Shown here: piece by piece, positions 23,243-34,475 of the stretch
Layout: every line of letters begins with the position of its first letter
How positions within the stretch are numbered: the first letter of the stretch is position 1
Assembly (NCBI GenBank): GCA_024138025.1
Contig: JAMXBD010000204.1
Span: forward strand, 62,001 to 126,000
DNA length: 64,000 bases
Origin: Combretum micranthum
Lineage: Eukaryota; Streptophyta; Magnoliopsida; Myrtales; Combretaceae
Reading direction: 5' to 3'
The notes under the pieces: model-generated
What the model was told of the DNA's origin: nothing
The model's input: the letters and a program-made list of their open reading frames with translations, nothing else
The model's database searches: none
Made by a program: the position numbers and the translations under genes

Positions 23243-24743
23243 GGAGATATTGAATTACAATATTTAAATGTACAAATAATAATTTGTTAAAATTTAAATA
23301 TGAGATATGAGTTATAAAAAATTAAAGTAAAGCACTTAGTCTACCATTATCCCAATGCATTCTCTATAGGAGTTTGCTTTTGGGTGACTAAGACTTCATT
23401 AGATTAATTGGTGCATGGGGGTGCCCCTTACTTGATCATGAATCAATGCCCATTGCTATTCTAGCATTAATTGATCTTGCAAAAACAAGAATGAGAGCTC
23501 TTAAACAAGTGAATGTGGTGATTCTGCACTCCAAATAAAATAAAATAAAATAAGGGAGGGAAAAAGGAAAACAACTAGCAAGTTTTTGTATCATTTGATG
23601 CTGAACGAATGTAAAGGATGAAAGAAGCACCTATGATGCAATAATGGCTATTAAGTAGTCATCACAATCACTACAAGAAGCTCAACTTTCATTCTGCAGG
23701 GCTTTAACGATGGCACCCCTTTTTTCCAATCACCCTTCTCAACTCTATCATGAAAACAAAGAATCCCATAGCTCACTTCCTTGTCCCACTCATCTTTGCC
23801 TTTTCAAACTGCATAAATTGTTGGAGGTTGAATGAGATTGCAATGGGTGCTTTCTCTGCTTCGGCAACATCCCTTTCAACTTGCCACGACCAAAACCCTT
23901 CCATCAGAGAGCAACAACTTGTACTCAATAAAATGTGTATAAACAGTAATTGTGGTGACTGATTTCTGATTAAAGCGTAGAGTTAATATAGCAAGTTCGA
24001 GGACATTTCCAGAGAAAAGGAGGAAGTTTGCATCTAATATCTTCTTCAAAAAAGGTTTACCTCATAATAATCTTAAGCTGAAAGAAACATGTGCAGGTAG
24101 AAACTTTCAAAAGCATATAGAAAGTCTATCACGTCTCCGATAAAAGTATATTCCGTTTATTATGGACTTGATTTTAAATCACATCACACAACATAAATAC
24201 CTACACAACACAGTTTTCATCAATTCCAACTCCAAATTATCAATCAACATCATAATTTTTCCACGTTAATATGTCCTTTAAGAATTCGTATATGTAACTA
24301 ATTAATCACCAATTTTAACAAGTAAGAAATTTTATGCAGCTCAAAGTCATATTTTCGAGCCCTACACTCCTCTTTTATGACTAATAACCATACACTTATT
24401 GAATTTTAACTCTATTAGCAGTTTAAGAACATACCTTTACCTTACTTTGTCTTGTACCTTTACTACTTGTACCCAAATGAGCTCTTCAAAACTCTTGAAA
24501 AACCTAAAATTTAGCTACTCCAAACATATACCAAGTATCCAAGTTAATTTTTGCACTTAAATTCTCATAAAACTCTAAAAAACAAAGATCTTACCATAAC
24601 ATGAGATCGAAAGAACTTGAGTCTTCTTCCTCTTCTAATACTTCTTCATTTTCCCTTCTTTTTTTTTTCCTGAAACGATGAAAGAATGAGGGTAATTAAA
24701 TCTAATTAGGTCATACACGGGCTCAAAATTGACAGATGATTTT

Positions 24744-24764
24744 GGGGGGGGGGGTGGGGGGGGG
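24744..24764. repeat. G-run with a single T
   Basis: Twenty of 21 consecutive bases are G, with one T at 24755. It is a simple repeat in an otherwise AT-rich intergenic region. Confidence 0.9.
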
Positions 24765-25162
24765 ACTTTAGCTTAACTCAAGGTGGCACTTCACACACTT
24801 AATTTCATGAGATTTTAGGCTCCTCTTTTTGTTAGAGTTGGCATTCAGTTTAATTCCAATACGTCCGAAGCAACTCAAGTCATAGTGCTCAGGACATAAA
24901 TTAAAATTCCTAACATCCAAAAGTTATTTAAAAAAAAAAAGTACTCGTACTAAAGAAAATTTAAATCTTAGCATTTAAATAATAGTAAAGTGAATGTTTC
25001 ATTATCTTAAACTTTATACAGTTAGGTAGCTATAGCAATTTAAAATAAGTCCACCTGCATTTCTTTTTTTCTAAAAGTTTTTGGTTCAGTGACAAAAAAA
25101 GAAAAAGAAAAAAAAAAAAAACCAAAGAAATTAATGGTTGGTCAAATTGATTATTCTAGCAT

Positions 25163-26917
25163 TCATTCAGTTTCCACCAGCGAATTGAGTGAAGCATTTT
25201 TACCGATATGAATATGTTGCTTTGGCAAATCTGGCAGCACTCTGAGTCGACATTCATCATCTATATACAGATGATGAAAGGATTTCAGATTTTCAAGCCC
25301 GTGAATCTGTGTGAGATTCTCACATCCCTCGACCTTCATAGTTGCCAAGTTTGTGAAGAGTGAAAAGTCTGGCAAAGACTGTAGTGATTTGCATCCAGAA
25401 ATGTCTAAATGTCTCAGTGACTGCAATTCTTGAAGCCCCGGAATCTCCGTCAATCTCTTGTCCATGATCCTTAATGTTTTGAGATTCCTAAGCATTGGAA
25501 GATCTGGAAACTTGGCCTTGGGATTGTCAGTATAATAATATAGACGTTCCAAGGATGTTAGCTTATCAATGACTTCAACATCACCTAGCTTCTCACAGTT
25601 CCACAAAGATAATCCTTTCAACATCTTCAATTTGGATAGATCACCAATTCTTTCAAGGGATGAACAATCATGAATATCCAGATTTCGGAGGCCCTCTATA
25701 CTATCAAGCCCTGGAATCTCCACCAAGCTACTGCAATCACTGATACTTAAACTTTGGAGGCCTTCTATACTATCAAGCCCTGGAATCTCCACCAAGTCAC
25801 TGCATTTGTCAATTCTAAGATATTCCAGAGTCTTTGCAGTTGCAAGATGTGGTGTACTTTTTAGCTTGCTGCAAGATTCTAATGTGAATTTTGTCACCGA
25901 AACGCCCAAGTTGCTTAGTTTAGATAAATTATAACAATTTCTGATGTTCAGACATGTTAACGATTCAGCCTCTTCCAAACCATTGATCTCCATCAACCCA
26001 TAGCAGGAGCTGAGTTCTACCAGTGATAGTCTTTTCAAATTTGACATATTCAGATGTCGCAAAGTATGACAATCGTGGATTTCAAGCTTTACTAGACTAG
26101 AGCTAATTTCTAGGAGTAAGTTGACGTCTTGAACCTCACCAAGCGGAGGATTCGAAGGCATTGTAATCTCATACCCTTTCTTTGACCCAGAAATCCGTAA
26201 ATGATCCAATTGATTCAGATTTCTGAGATTTAAGGCTCTGTTTCTTCTTTCAAAGTCATCACTATAGAAGAGTTGCTTCAAGTTGATTAAGTAGGAAATT
26301 TCAGGAAGCGTCTCCATTGAACACCCATTGAAAGATAGACTTGTCAGACTACAGGGGAGATTCGACAATGACTCAAGCTCATAATAACCATATAAAGGTA
26401 ATCCTTGTACTTTACTCAACCTCCCAATGGTTGTAGGTAATCTCTTTATGGGGGTGTGCTCCAAATCGAGCACTATCAGATTATTCAAATCTCCAATTGA
26501 ATCGGGTAATTCTGTAACACTTGTGTGGCTCAACTTAAGCTCGGTTAATGACTTGAGATTCCCAATCGTTTTTGGAATCTCTGTCAATGATGCACAATGC
26601 ATGGCAGAGAGTTTCTCGAGCTTCGTCATACACCCTTCAAAATTAGGAATTTCTCTTATGCCTGTCAAATCAATCACTAATTCCCTTAATTCTTCCATTT
26701 TCCCCACATCTTTTGGTAGCTCCTTAAGTTTAAAGCAATAACTGAGAATTAAAATCCTGAGTGTCTTCTTGAAATTGCAAATGGACGGATGAATTCTTTT
26801 CAAACTCCGACTTCCTGAAAGATCCAAAACCTCCAACTCTGACATTGCTGAGAAATCTGGAGTTGTGGTGATGTTGGAGCAGTCGTGGACCTCTAGAACT
26901 TTGAGTTTCCTTGCCAA
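25163..26917 (-). pseudogene. TNL last exon: leucine-rich repeats, 584 codons open
   Basis: The exon begins right after an acceptor (ttaattaatag) with TTG (LARKLKVLEVHDCSN), so 26917 is an exon border and not a translation start. It stays open to a TGA at 25163-25165. It encodes about 20 irregular LRRs: L..L.LS.T.I..LP..IG.L units in the first third, then L..L.I..C..L..IPGLDSI units. Two consecutive repeats around 25690-25800 are almost identical (SLSISDCSSLVEIPGLDSI and its neighbour), showing recent repeat duplication. The LRR region would give recognition specificity and autoinhibition. The lack of any stop over 1.75 kb contrasts with exons 2-3. Confidence 0.88.
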
Positions 26918-27013
26918 CTATTAATTAAAAGACAACATCCAAAAGAGTTAGATGGGAATGGTTATTTCTATTTAGGACGTTGTAAATAAAAAAGATAAAT
27001 TGCTCGCACATAC

Positions 27014-27328
27014 CTCAATTTGACCCCAAGTTGCAAATGTACAATTTGATAACCGAAGAACCACCAATTTATTAAGTTGAGCGGTTGCCAAAAAATCGTC
27101 GAGACGACAAGAAGGGGTAAAAGACAGGTAAAGCCATCTTAGCTCTGGAAGGCAGTTCTTAAAATCCAACTAGTTTACATAAATCATATGAAGAAATCTC
27201 AATTTGGTGAGGTTCTCAAAATGTTCCTTTGTAAACTCTTCGCCATGACCCGAAGATGGAGTGCCTGAACTTTTTTGTGCCCTACCATTTCAAAGATAAT
27301 TTTCAAGGTTATCTCCTCATTAGCATAT
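27014..27328 (-). pseudogene. TNL third exon: start of the LRR, frameshifted
   Basis: After a plausible acceptor (ccaaaag at 27329-27335) the frame gives ANEEITLKIIFEMV, then HKKVQALHLR. A one-base shift leads to GHGEEFTKEHFENLTKLRFL, a TAG, then LDFKNCLPELRWLYLSF, ending at GQIE with donor GAG|GTATGTG at 27014/27013. The ELRWL motif is the usual TNL landmark between NB-ARC and LRR. The following intron is 96 bp (26918-27013). One frameshift and one stop are visible. Confidence 0.75.
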
Positions 27329-27939
27329 CTTTTGGGAAAAGGAAAAAAACTAAAAAGAGGCACAAATATTGGAAAAAACACTGGGAAGGATAAGGATGTA
27401 AAAATTACATTCTATTTTCTTATAAGTTAAACACGCTTTCATGAAGAATGGATTTGTTGTGATAGTGTGATTTTTATTTTTTTAAATTGGCAACGTCAGG
27501 ATTGTTGGGTTTTCATGGTAAAGGTGTCAGGAACATTACATACAGCTGTATTGATACATAATAGAGTACGAATTAGAATTCCCCTTCTTGTTTTACGAGC
27601 CTAAAGATGATGCATGTTTTACGACAAAGGTGTTTAATCTTAGTTCTTAAATAGTCCTTTTTTTTTTTGTTAATGTATCATGCTTTTAATCTCTAATTAC
27701 ATGGAGCTTTTTCTATCCTCCCTCAATTTTGATAGAAGTAGATTTTTTAAATCAATTTCTATAAGATGCTAATTAAAGTAATTACTAAAATAACCCATCG
27801 ACAAATTATCGTAGGTTTGCAACTTTGTGATATGGTGCAGCATTGTTTGGATGGGACCTATTGTTACTCCAATAGAATCAAATATTCATTAACAACTTAC
27901 AAATAAAATAAAATAAAATAAGAAATAGAAAGAAATGGC

Positions 27940-29041
27940 AAAAAAAAAAAAAGGAAGAGTTTGTATTGCTTTTGTTGCATTATTTCAATGGCTTCCTCAT
28001 TACTCCATAATCTACTACGTTTCCTGGTAGTCATAACTTTCTCGACGAACAATCTCCCTTCCTAAATCTCTCAATTGATCATGCATAATCACTAGTTTCC
28101 CACGTTCCATTTATTAAGGACAAGGAAAATAAGGACATTAATTCCTTCTTCCGGAAAGAAAGTTACAAATCCTTCCAATGTAAAATGCATCGTCAAGGCT
28201 AAGTTTAATAGGAAGACATGCAATTCAAGAATATTTGTTTCTGTTCATGTGTAAGAGGATCATAGCTTTTCTCAATTTCTCTACACTTCATCATTTGGTA
28301 CCTCTTGAGTTTCTTTAATGTAGTTTTCCAAGTGTCTCTACTCTTTCTACAGAGTGAAGACCCTTAACCTCGATTGCTAAAGGGAGCCCTCCAGTAATGT
28401 ATAAATATCTTTAGCAATGGTTTCAAGTTCCACCGGAGGAGACCAATCTTTGGAAAGGCGTTTGCAAAATAATTGGAATGATTGTTTAAATCCAATTTTT
28501 CAAGTTCATAATTCACGAACTTGACTCAAAGCTCTCAATGACTTCTTTGTTCCTAGTTGTTATGATAATTATGCTCCGTTTTCCAAACCAAGTATGGTCT
28601 CTTGCTAGTTTATTTAGTTGAGCCCTCTTTTCAATATCATCAAGTACAAGTAGAAGACTCTTTCCCTTACAGCTCTGTTTAAGCATAGTGATCCCTTCAT
28701 CTGCATTTGATATTTCTCTCAATGACTTGCCCATGAGAAGAATATCAGAGATAATTGCTTTTGCAAATCCTCCATATGCCTTATGCTGATGTTTCACGAA
28801 TATTTGACACGAAGCTACAGTATTCAAAGCTGTTAAAGAGTTTATTTAGATGACCTTAGCTAAGGTTGTTTTACCTATGCCTCCATTCCAAAGATTCCTA
28901 TTTTAACATCATTCGAAGGTTTGTCCGCTATCGTTTGATGATCTTCTCCACATGATTTCAACTCCAACTAGAAATCAGGAACATCTAGAATACTTTCCTC
29001 AACTCATTGAGAATCCTTTCAACAACCATCTCCACAAGCTC
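27940..29041 (-). pseudogene. TNL second exon: NB-ARC domain, multiply frameshifted
   Basis: Reading minus: ELVEMVVERILNELRKVF opens the exon. SNDVKIGIFG then precedes the P-loop GGIGKTTLAKVI, with a one-base loss just before it. CSFVSNIRE, ISDILLMGKSLREISNADEG and Walker B GKSLLLVLDDIE follow, then SIIIITTRNKEVI (RNBS-B). Further on are FKQSFQLFCKRLSKDWSPP, GGLPLAIEVKGLHS, SYDPLTHEQKQIFL, and finally VIMHDQLRDLGREIVRRES near 28060-28110 with the MHD motif. Motif order and spacing are normal for a TNL nucleotide-binding switch. Frame changes and in-frame stops make it untranslatable as it stands. The 3' exon border is unclear. Confidence 0.8.
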
Positions 29042-29145
29042 CTTCATATGTGTACATCACATTTCAATATAAATTCAATACACGAAAATTAAAAAAAAAA
29101 ACAAAAGAAGATCGATATTGCATGATGATATTATAAATTACATAC

Positions 29146-29798
29146 CGGTTAGCAACTTTGTTTGATTCCCATACTTTTATGGATGATACTTCTGCGAGAG
29201 CATTTTTCCATTTTTGGACAAGCTTGCCATCAAAGTTAGGCTTCTTGTTGTAATGTTCAAATGCCTTTTTGAAACTACCTCTTTGATGTCGAACATCCGA
29301 TGGCTCAACTTTGTAGAAGATTGGTAGGACGCGATGACCTGATGTTTTCTTGCACTCAAGAATGTGGACAAGCTCGTTAAGGCATGATTCGCTGGAAGCA
29401 TAATTGGAAGAGATAATCGGGATTGAAATCTTGGAAGCCTTGATTGGTCTATAAAGCTCAGGATCAATGGTCTCACCTACATGAAGTTCCTCATTGTCTC
29501 TAAACACTAAAATACCCACATTTACCAATCTTCTGTAAAGATGATCGGTGAAAGTATAACGGGTGTCTTCTCCTCTAAAACTTAAGAATACCTCATAGTT
29601 TTGCCCCAAGGGAAGAGTGGGGGATGGACTTGCCTCTAAGGTTTGATTGTCGATCTCATCGATGGCTCCTCCATCGCAGGTGTTTGAAGAGCGATTGCTC
29701 TTTTCCTCCATCTTCCTCCTCAGTCGGTGTTTCACATATAACAAGTTGGCTATCGCTATCCCTGCAAGAGTGATAATGAGCATGTTATCACCAGGCAT
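29146..29798 (-). pseudogene. TNL first exon: N-terminal anchor plus TIR domain (open)
   Basis: The ATG at 29798 gives MPGDNMLIITLAGIAIANL; residues 6-22 are hydrophobic, followed by basic KHRLRRK, a signal-anchor-like start. The TIR domain starts at about residue 68 with VFLSFRGEDTRYTFTDHL, and includes FRDNEELHVGETIDPEL, ISIPIISSNYASSESCLNEL and VLPIFYKVEPSDVRHQRGSF. The Glu of the SxxCLxEL helix, which corresponds to the catalytic Glu of plant TIR NADases, is retained. The exon ends ..NKVANR at donor CCG|GTATGT (29146/29145). If the intron is not removed the frame stops at 29064, giving a 244-residue TM-TIR protein. Listed as part of the pseudogene because later exons are broken. Confidence 0.85.
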
Positions 29799-31310
29799 TG
29801 GATCTTTTTCTTTCTTTTCTTTCCTCTTTAGAATTCGAGAGAAATATGAACTGGTGGTAGAGCCTGGCTTTAGATCTAGTGGGATATATCATCTATCGCG
29901 ACAATGCGTACAGTGCGACGACCTTGACTTTCCTTTATAATTTTTCTTCGTCACTCTCTCTTTTTCCTTTTTATTTTCACTTTTCCGCCAGCCGACGACC
30001 TTGACGCGGAGTGTTTACTAATGGCAAATACAGGCATGTAATTTCGACGAAATTTATGGTCTTTTAAGTCTACAAGGCTTATACATTCGGTTTTCGTGTG
30101 AAACATATAACTAACGGAGGCTAGTAACAAAATATATACGCATTTACATATATATATATATATATTAGTGAAATATTAATTATTTTAATAATTCAATTAC
30201 GATTAGATACGGTGTGAGCTGTTGGATAGTGATGAGATCGATCTTGTCAAAATTAATAATAGGAACGTAGAATTTCCCAACAAAGTAACATAATAGCATA
30301 TTAAATAAAACTTAAACTAACAATATAACCTTTAGCATGATTGTTATACACATACGTATATTTACATGCATATGTCATTTACAACATAGATATATAACGT
30401 ACATATATATTATATATACGTATTAGAAAGAATATAATGGTTACTATATGTATAAGATAACATATTTAAATTGTATATTAATTTCTCAAGGAGATAACTG
30501 CCAATAACAGAACAAGAAAAGAGAGCGAGAAGGGAGGGGGAATGGGAAAAAAAATCTTGAATTGAAGGACCAAAAATCACTATTATTATTTAACCACCAA
30601 AAACACACTTAATAAAGATATCTATTTATAAGCATATAACTAAAAGATATCCAAAATATCAATTAAAGATTCATAAAATTCTAAATTATGCAAATAAATC
30701 TAAACTACTGAAAAATAGATAAATGCAATCAACTTAATTTTTTTTAATTAAAAGACTAATAAAAAATCCTAAAATTTTTACTATGTAATAAATGTAATAT
30801 CGCCGAAAATCCTATAGGAATAACTTTGACACCGCGACATGGGATCTGCGTGTCCATGTAAAAGATATCGTCAAACCGTGTCTCTTTTGACCATGTCCGC
30901 GTAAAATGCGCGTCTCGTGAAAGCAGCTACCATGCTTTTTTACTGGCGGCACATGCCAGTTGCTTTACTTTAATCCCTTTTAGCTTTTAAGGAGTTTCCA
31001 GGAAATTAAATTTAAAGATTTCATCACAGTTGGAAAATATCTTTAGTATCTATTGATATAATGGAATAAATCTTAAATATTTTCACTGTTTATTGATATG
31101 ATAGGTGTCATTAGAATTTTCCTGATTTTTATATATTTGTTACAACTATAAGCTAGTCAAATTAATTTCTCTTCCGTCCTTTTATAGTGTGAGAGTGATG
31201 AAATGTTGCCAACAGATCACCACGGATTAGTTTGAAATTGGTAGCCGACAGTTTATGTTAAACCACATATGAGAACAAAACTAATGTCTATGATATGAGA
31301 TAATATTATT
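29783..31310 (-). promoter_or_regulatory. TNL start codon and 5' flank, duplication copy 1
   Basis: This non-coding upstream region of the minus-strand TNL is repeated at 40655-41955 with clear similarity. Shared blocks include ggatctttttctttcttttc, acttttccgccagc, gcatgtaatttcgacgaaat, cgtgtgaaacatataactaa and ccttttatagtgt. Copy 1 has extra AT-rich DNA at about 30130-30360 and 30395-30470. A TA-repeat lies at 30151-30165. In copy 1 the flank is still joined to the TNL, so it holds the native promoter. The minus strand has no single convincing TATA box. Confidence 0.7.
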
Positions 31311-31319
31311 AAAACCTTT

Positions 31320-32303
31320 ATAAAATTATCATAGACCACTGGAAATACAGCTCGCGTCCGGACACTAGTTTTAAAATAGCATATGGATGCCAAGGCAAAG
31401 CATCTGAACTCCAGGCTTTTTTCAGCATGAATTGATCCTTCCATTCTCAATGAAAATAACATGGTGTCTGAATGTCAAGGGATAATGTCCAGACGCCTTG
31501 CCTTTGCCAAGTCATTTTACTTCAAATGACGTCTGAACACTCAAGAGTATCGAGTGGGGACTTTAGGCTTTCACGCATCTCAATCCGTTACTTCAAATGA
31601 GTCAGAGCTTGCTGGATAGTTAAATGGTACGGTTAAATAATACTTGTGTTAAGAGACTAAGCAGTCAAGCTAAAGAGGCGAAATAAGCAAAAAGGTGGTG
31701 TTTGGACATAGGTGAAGGCATACTGACGCTACCTCTAGGAGACTAGCTCTTTGATCCATTAAATGTCAGGGCAAACTCGTTTAAACTTTGTGCAATGACT
31801 ATTTTCTCTTCATCAACTATAAATATAAGCTTCATAGCAAATATTATGAAGTTAGTTGAGCCTACTTAGTGGCATTCAACACACTTATACTCTAGTAAAT
31901 CAAAATTCTTGTCTCTAGCTCGTTAATTTGAAATTTCTGGAGAGAGAAAATTGAATAGTGCTCTTATGAGCTTTTTTTCTGCAATTATAAAAGAGTATTA
32001 CTTTAGTGAATGTATTTGTAGTACGTTATTTGATTTGTGTGTAATTCCAAGTAAGCAAAACACTGCGTGATTAATAAAGTGATATGAAGTCCTCAATGTG
32101 AGGCAAGTTGAATCCATGGAGAAAAGAGGCGGCTGAACTCCCGTTACATCAAGGAGCGAACTTCTCCAACCATATCTCTTTTAGTTTCAGCACATTGTCA
32201 TTGTCATTATTCTTATTATTATTGCTCAACTTTCTCATTTGCCAGTTGAATACTTAATATACACCCCATTCCCCCCTTTTGAGCATATTCTAGTGCATCT
32301 TCA
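31320..32303 (+). repeat. Copia 5' LTR (5' edge uncertain)
   Basis: The segment ends ...gcatcttca at 32303, two bases before a PBS. It contains a TATA box at 31818, a polyadenylation-like stretch near 31970-32040 and repeated tccggac/gtccagac words (31357-31530). No TG start is visible near 31320, where similarity to the second TNL flank copy stops, so the 5' end may be truncated. Confidence 0.55.
31818..31825 (+). promoter_or_regulatory. TATA box of the copia LTR
   Basis: TATAAATA lies in tcaactataaatataagctt, on the strand of the copia genes and about 485 bp before the LTR end. Confidence 0.5.
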
Positions 32304-32305
32304 TT

Positions 32306-32317
32306 TGGTATTAGAGA
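32306..32317 (+). other. Copia primer-binding site (degenerate, initiator tRNA-Met type)
   Basis: TGGTATTAGAGA lies 2 bp after the LTR end. It differs from the canonical TGGTATCAGAGC at two positions. It marks the start of the internal region, and the gag remnant begins about 80 bp downstream. Confidence 0.6.
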
Positions 32318-32397
32318 AAGGTCTCTAATTCACTAGTACATAACCACATTTTAGAGTAAAGATTATAATAACTAATGCATTATGATTTCTAGAAGGA

Positions 32398-33129
32398 GAA
32401 GCCATTAATAGGCTACCACTTCTAAGTGGAGGTAACTATCTGTATTGGAAATGTAGGATGATAATTTTCTTGAAAGCACAAAATAGATTGCTGCAAAATG
32501 TCATAGAAAAGGATCTTTAAAATTGAAGGAAAAGAGGAAAAGAACTATAGTGAAGATGATTGGAAAAGGTTAGATGTGAATGAAATAGTCATGAACATAT
32601 TGAATTGTGGATCGAATGAAAGTGATTTCAATAGAATTTGCCCATGCAAAACCACTAAAGAAATATGAGAAGAACTAGAAAAAACATATGAAAGAGCATC
32701 TAGGATTAGAGAGATTAAGATAAGCCTTCTATATGACAATTTGAGAACATTAAAATGGAACCCAATGAATCCATAATTGAAATGTATAATAGGTTTGTTA
32801 ACATCATAAATCCCTTGAGTGTACTTAGAAAGAATTTTACTAATGTAGAAATCAATTCTACTTTTAGGTCTTTGCCAATGGACTAGGAAGCTAAGAACTG
32901 CTATTGAGGAAGCACGTGATCTGAACATGATGAGCAAAGAGGAGTTGCTGTACCCTTAAGACACATGAATTGATCAAAAAATAAGGAAAGGAATCAAAGA
33001 AAAAGTCTATAGCTTTCAAAGCAACAAACAACAACAATAGTGATGATGAGAACAACGATGAAGATAGGACTTTAACGGCAAAAAGAATCAATAGGTTTAT
33101 GAAGTTTAACAAGTAGTTGAAAAGGAAAG
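32398..33129 (+). pseudogene. Copia gag, N-terminal half, broken
   Basis: The sequence reads EAINRLPLLSGGNYLYWKCR then MIIFLKAQNRLLQ, the conserved copia gag start. NEIVMNILNCGSNESDFNRI, ELEKTYERASRIREIKISLL and YDNLRTLKWNPM follow, and later FKATNNN and DENNDEDRTLTAKRINRFMK. At least four stops or frame changes occur. It ends abruptly at the 5-bp target site GAAAG (33125-33129), where the gypsy element is inserted; the gag resumes at 39667. Gag would package the element RNA. Confidence 0.7.
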
Positions 33130-33919
33130 TGATGAGGATCATCAAGCATCAATGGGTCCAAAGTTCAAATCCAACGATCCATTGTAAGATATTGGAGGGC
33201 CCATGACAAGAGCTAAGGCTAAACGAATGAGGGAGGCATTGCAAGGACTTGTTATGGAGTTGCAAGAGAAGGAATTGCATTTATCCACCAATAAGAATGA
33301 GTCAAAAGTGCTTAACATCATCAAAATAAGCTCCGGAGGGGTTCTAAATGGAAAGCAAATGAAATAGAGCAAAGAAGGAGCCAAGAAGTGCCCTGCAGGA
33401 TTAATGGCCACCAGCCATTAATTAATGGCCATTGGCCATTATATCTGCTCATTGCGAATTTTGTTGTTTTTGAGTACAGAACACTCATGGCCGCCGGCCA
33501 TCCTTTGTTGGCTGCCAGCCATCTTTTATGGACGTGTTTTAATGTATTTTTGACTTTTTGTTTTCTTTTCTTTGGCTATTAAAACCCTATTATGGTCATG
33601 TATCAGGCATAAGACGAATTATATGAATGTTATTCATTCTCTTTGAGAGAAAACTCCATCTTGTTCCTTGTGAACGAATTTCCATTTGATTTTCTTGATG
33701 TAAACACTTAAGGAGGTCGACGTGATAACTAGGTTGCGATCAATAGGTTTGTTCGAGGTCTAGTTCCATTCCATTCATTGATAATTAGGTTGCAATCAAC
33801 AGGTTTGATTGAGGTCTAATTCCATCCTATGACGACTTGTCTCAAGAAGATCCTCGGGTTCCAATTCCAATCAACGATTTGGGGGTTCTAGGTTTAATAT
33901 ACCCAGGGTTACCATATCA
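33130..33919 (+). repeat. 5' LTR of the CRM-like element (790 bp)
   Basis: Bounded by TSD GAAAG on the left and PBS on the right. It contains the same coding-like tail as the 3' LTR (MTRAKAKRMREALQGLVMEL), but with a TAA in place of the Gln codon just before DIGGPMT. A GGCCxxxGGCC palindrome cluster lies at about 33400-33530. It differs from the 3' LTR by scattered substitutions and several short indels. Confidence 0.93.
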
Positions 33920-33921
33920 TT

Positions 33922-33933
33922 TGGTATCAGAGC
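33922..33933 (+). other. Primer-binding site, initiator tRNA-Met type
   Basis: TGGTATCAGAGC lies 2 bp after the 5' LTR and is a perfect match to the usual plant LTR-element PBS complementary to the 3' end of initiator tRNA-Met. It primes minus-strand cDNA synthesis. Confidence 0.92.
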
Positions 33934-34475
33934 TACGGTTTCTTGTCACAAGTAATCTATCCTTTTATCTTTATTTAATCTTGCTATCTATTTGTTGTTG
34001 TTCTTGATTAAGGTTCATCAGTTAAAAAAAAATAAAAAGAAAAGAACCATCTTTATATTGTTCCATCTGTCAAAAAAAAAAAGGAAAAAAAGAAATTGTT
34101 ATCAATATTCTCTTGGGATCTTGTCATAGATCTATGTTTCTATTTCGTCTTTTCAATTCTCAGAATTTGTGGTATATACGTTCTTGAGATTGGATCTTGT
34201 TCTTTTTCATTTCATCTTTGATTCCGACCAATTTGTTGTTGAAATTTTCTGGTTGTTGCATGAGTTCACCTTAGTGATTTATTTTGAGCAAATCATTGAG
34301 AGAATTCCGAACAAGGGATTGTGAGATTGAGTTGTAAGGAACATTATTTTCTTGAGCAAAAAGACACAAGTGTGAGTGTCATCTGTTGAGTGAAAACACG
34401 TGAGGGAGCGAATTGTGAGGATTATTATTTTTCTTGTTTGATTATTACTAACCAATTTTCTGCAGGTGTTAAGAT

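Larger units (their letters stand above)
22251..25150. other. Intergenic AT-rich stretch between the two host pseudogenes
   Basis: No gene is recognised. It holds the inverted repeat at 23057-23242, a (TAAAA)n run near 23537, and a G-run at 24744-24764. A 70-codon frame at 23750-23962 (start MKTKNPIAHFLVPLIFAF, hydrophobic at first) has no recognisable relative or gene signals and is not called. Confidence 0.5.
25163..29798 (-). pseudogene. TIR-NB-ARC-LRR (TNL) resistance gene, L6-like, broken
   Basis: On the minus strand the full TNL order is present: hydrophobic N-terminus, TIR (exon 1), NB-ARC with P-loop, Walker B, GLPLA and MHD motifs (exon 2), a short LRR-start exon, and a long LRR exon. 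TNLs are intracellular receptors in which effector recognition by the LRR/C-terminal part activates NB-ARC-driven assembly and TIR NADase signalling. Exon 2 has at least three frame changes and two stops, and exon 3 has a frame change and a stop. Exon 1 and the last exon are open. The introns have usable GT/AG borders, so the copy is unprocessed. The style (EELHVGETIDPEL, MEEKS leader) resembles flax L6-like proteins. If the indels are assembly errors, it could be a real gene. Confidence 0.85.

Noticed and set aside
23750..23962. 70-codon frame with a hydrophobic start (possible small secreted peptide)
   Set aside because: No recognisable cysteine pattern, promoter or conserved motif; length is within chance for this AT-rich DNA.
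33142..33411. Minus-strand frame in the 5' LTR (and its twin at 38907-39182)
   Set aside because: Antisense of the LTR-coded integrase tail, duplicated because the LTR is duplicated; no independent support.
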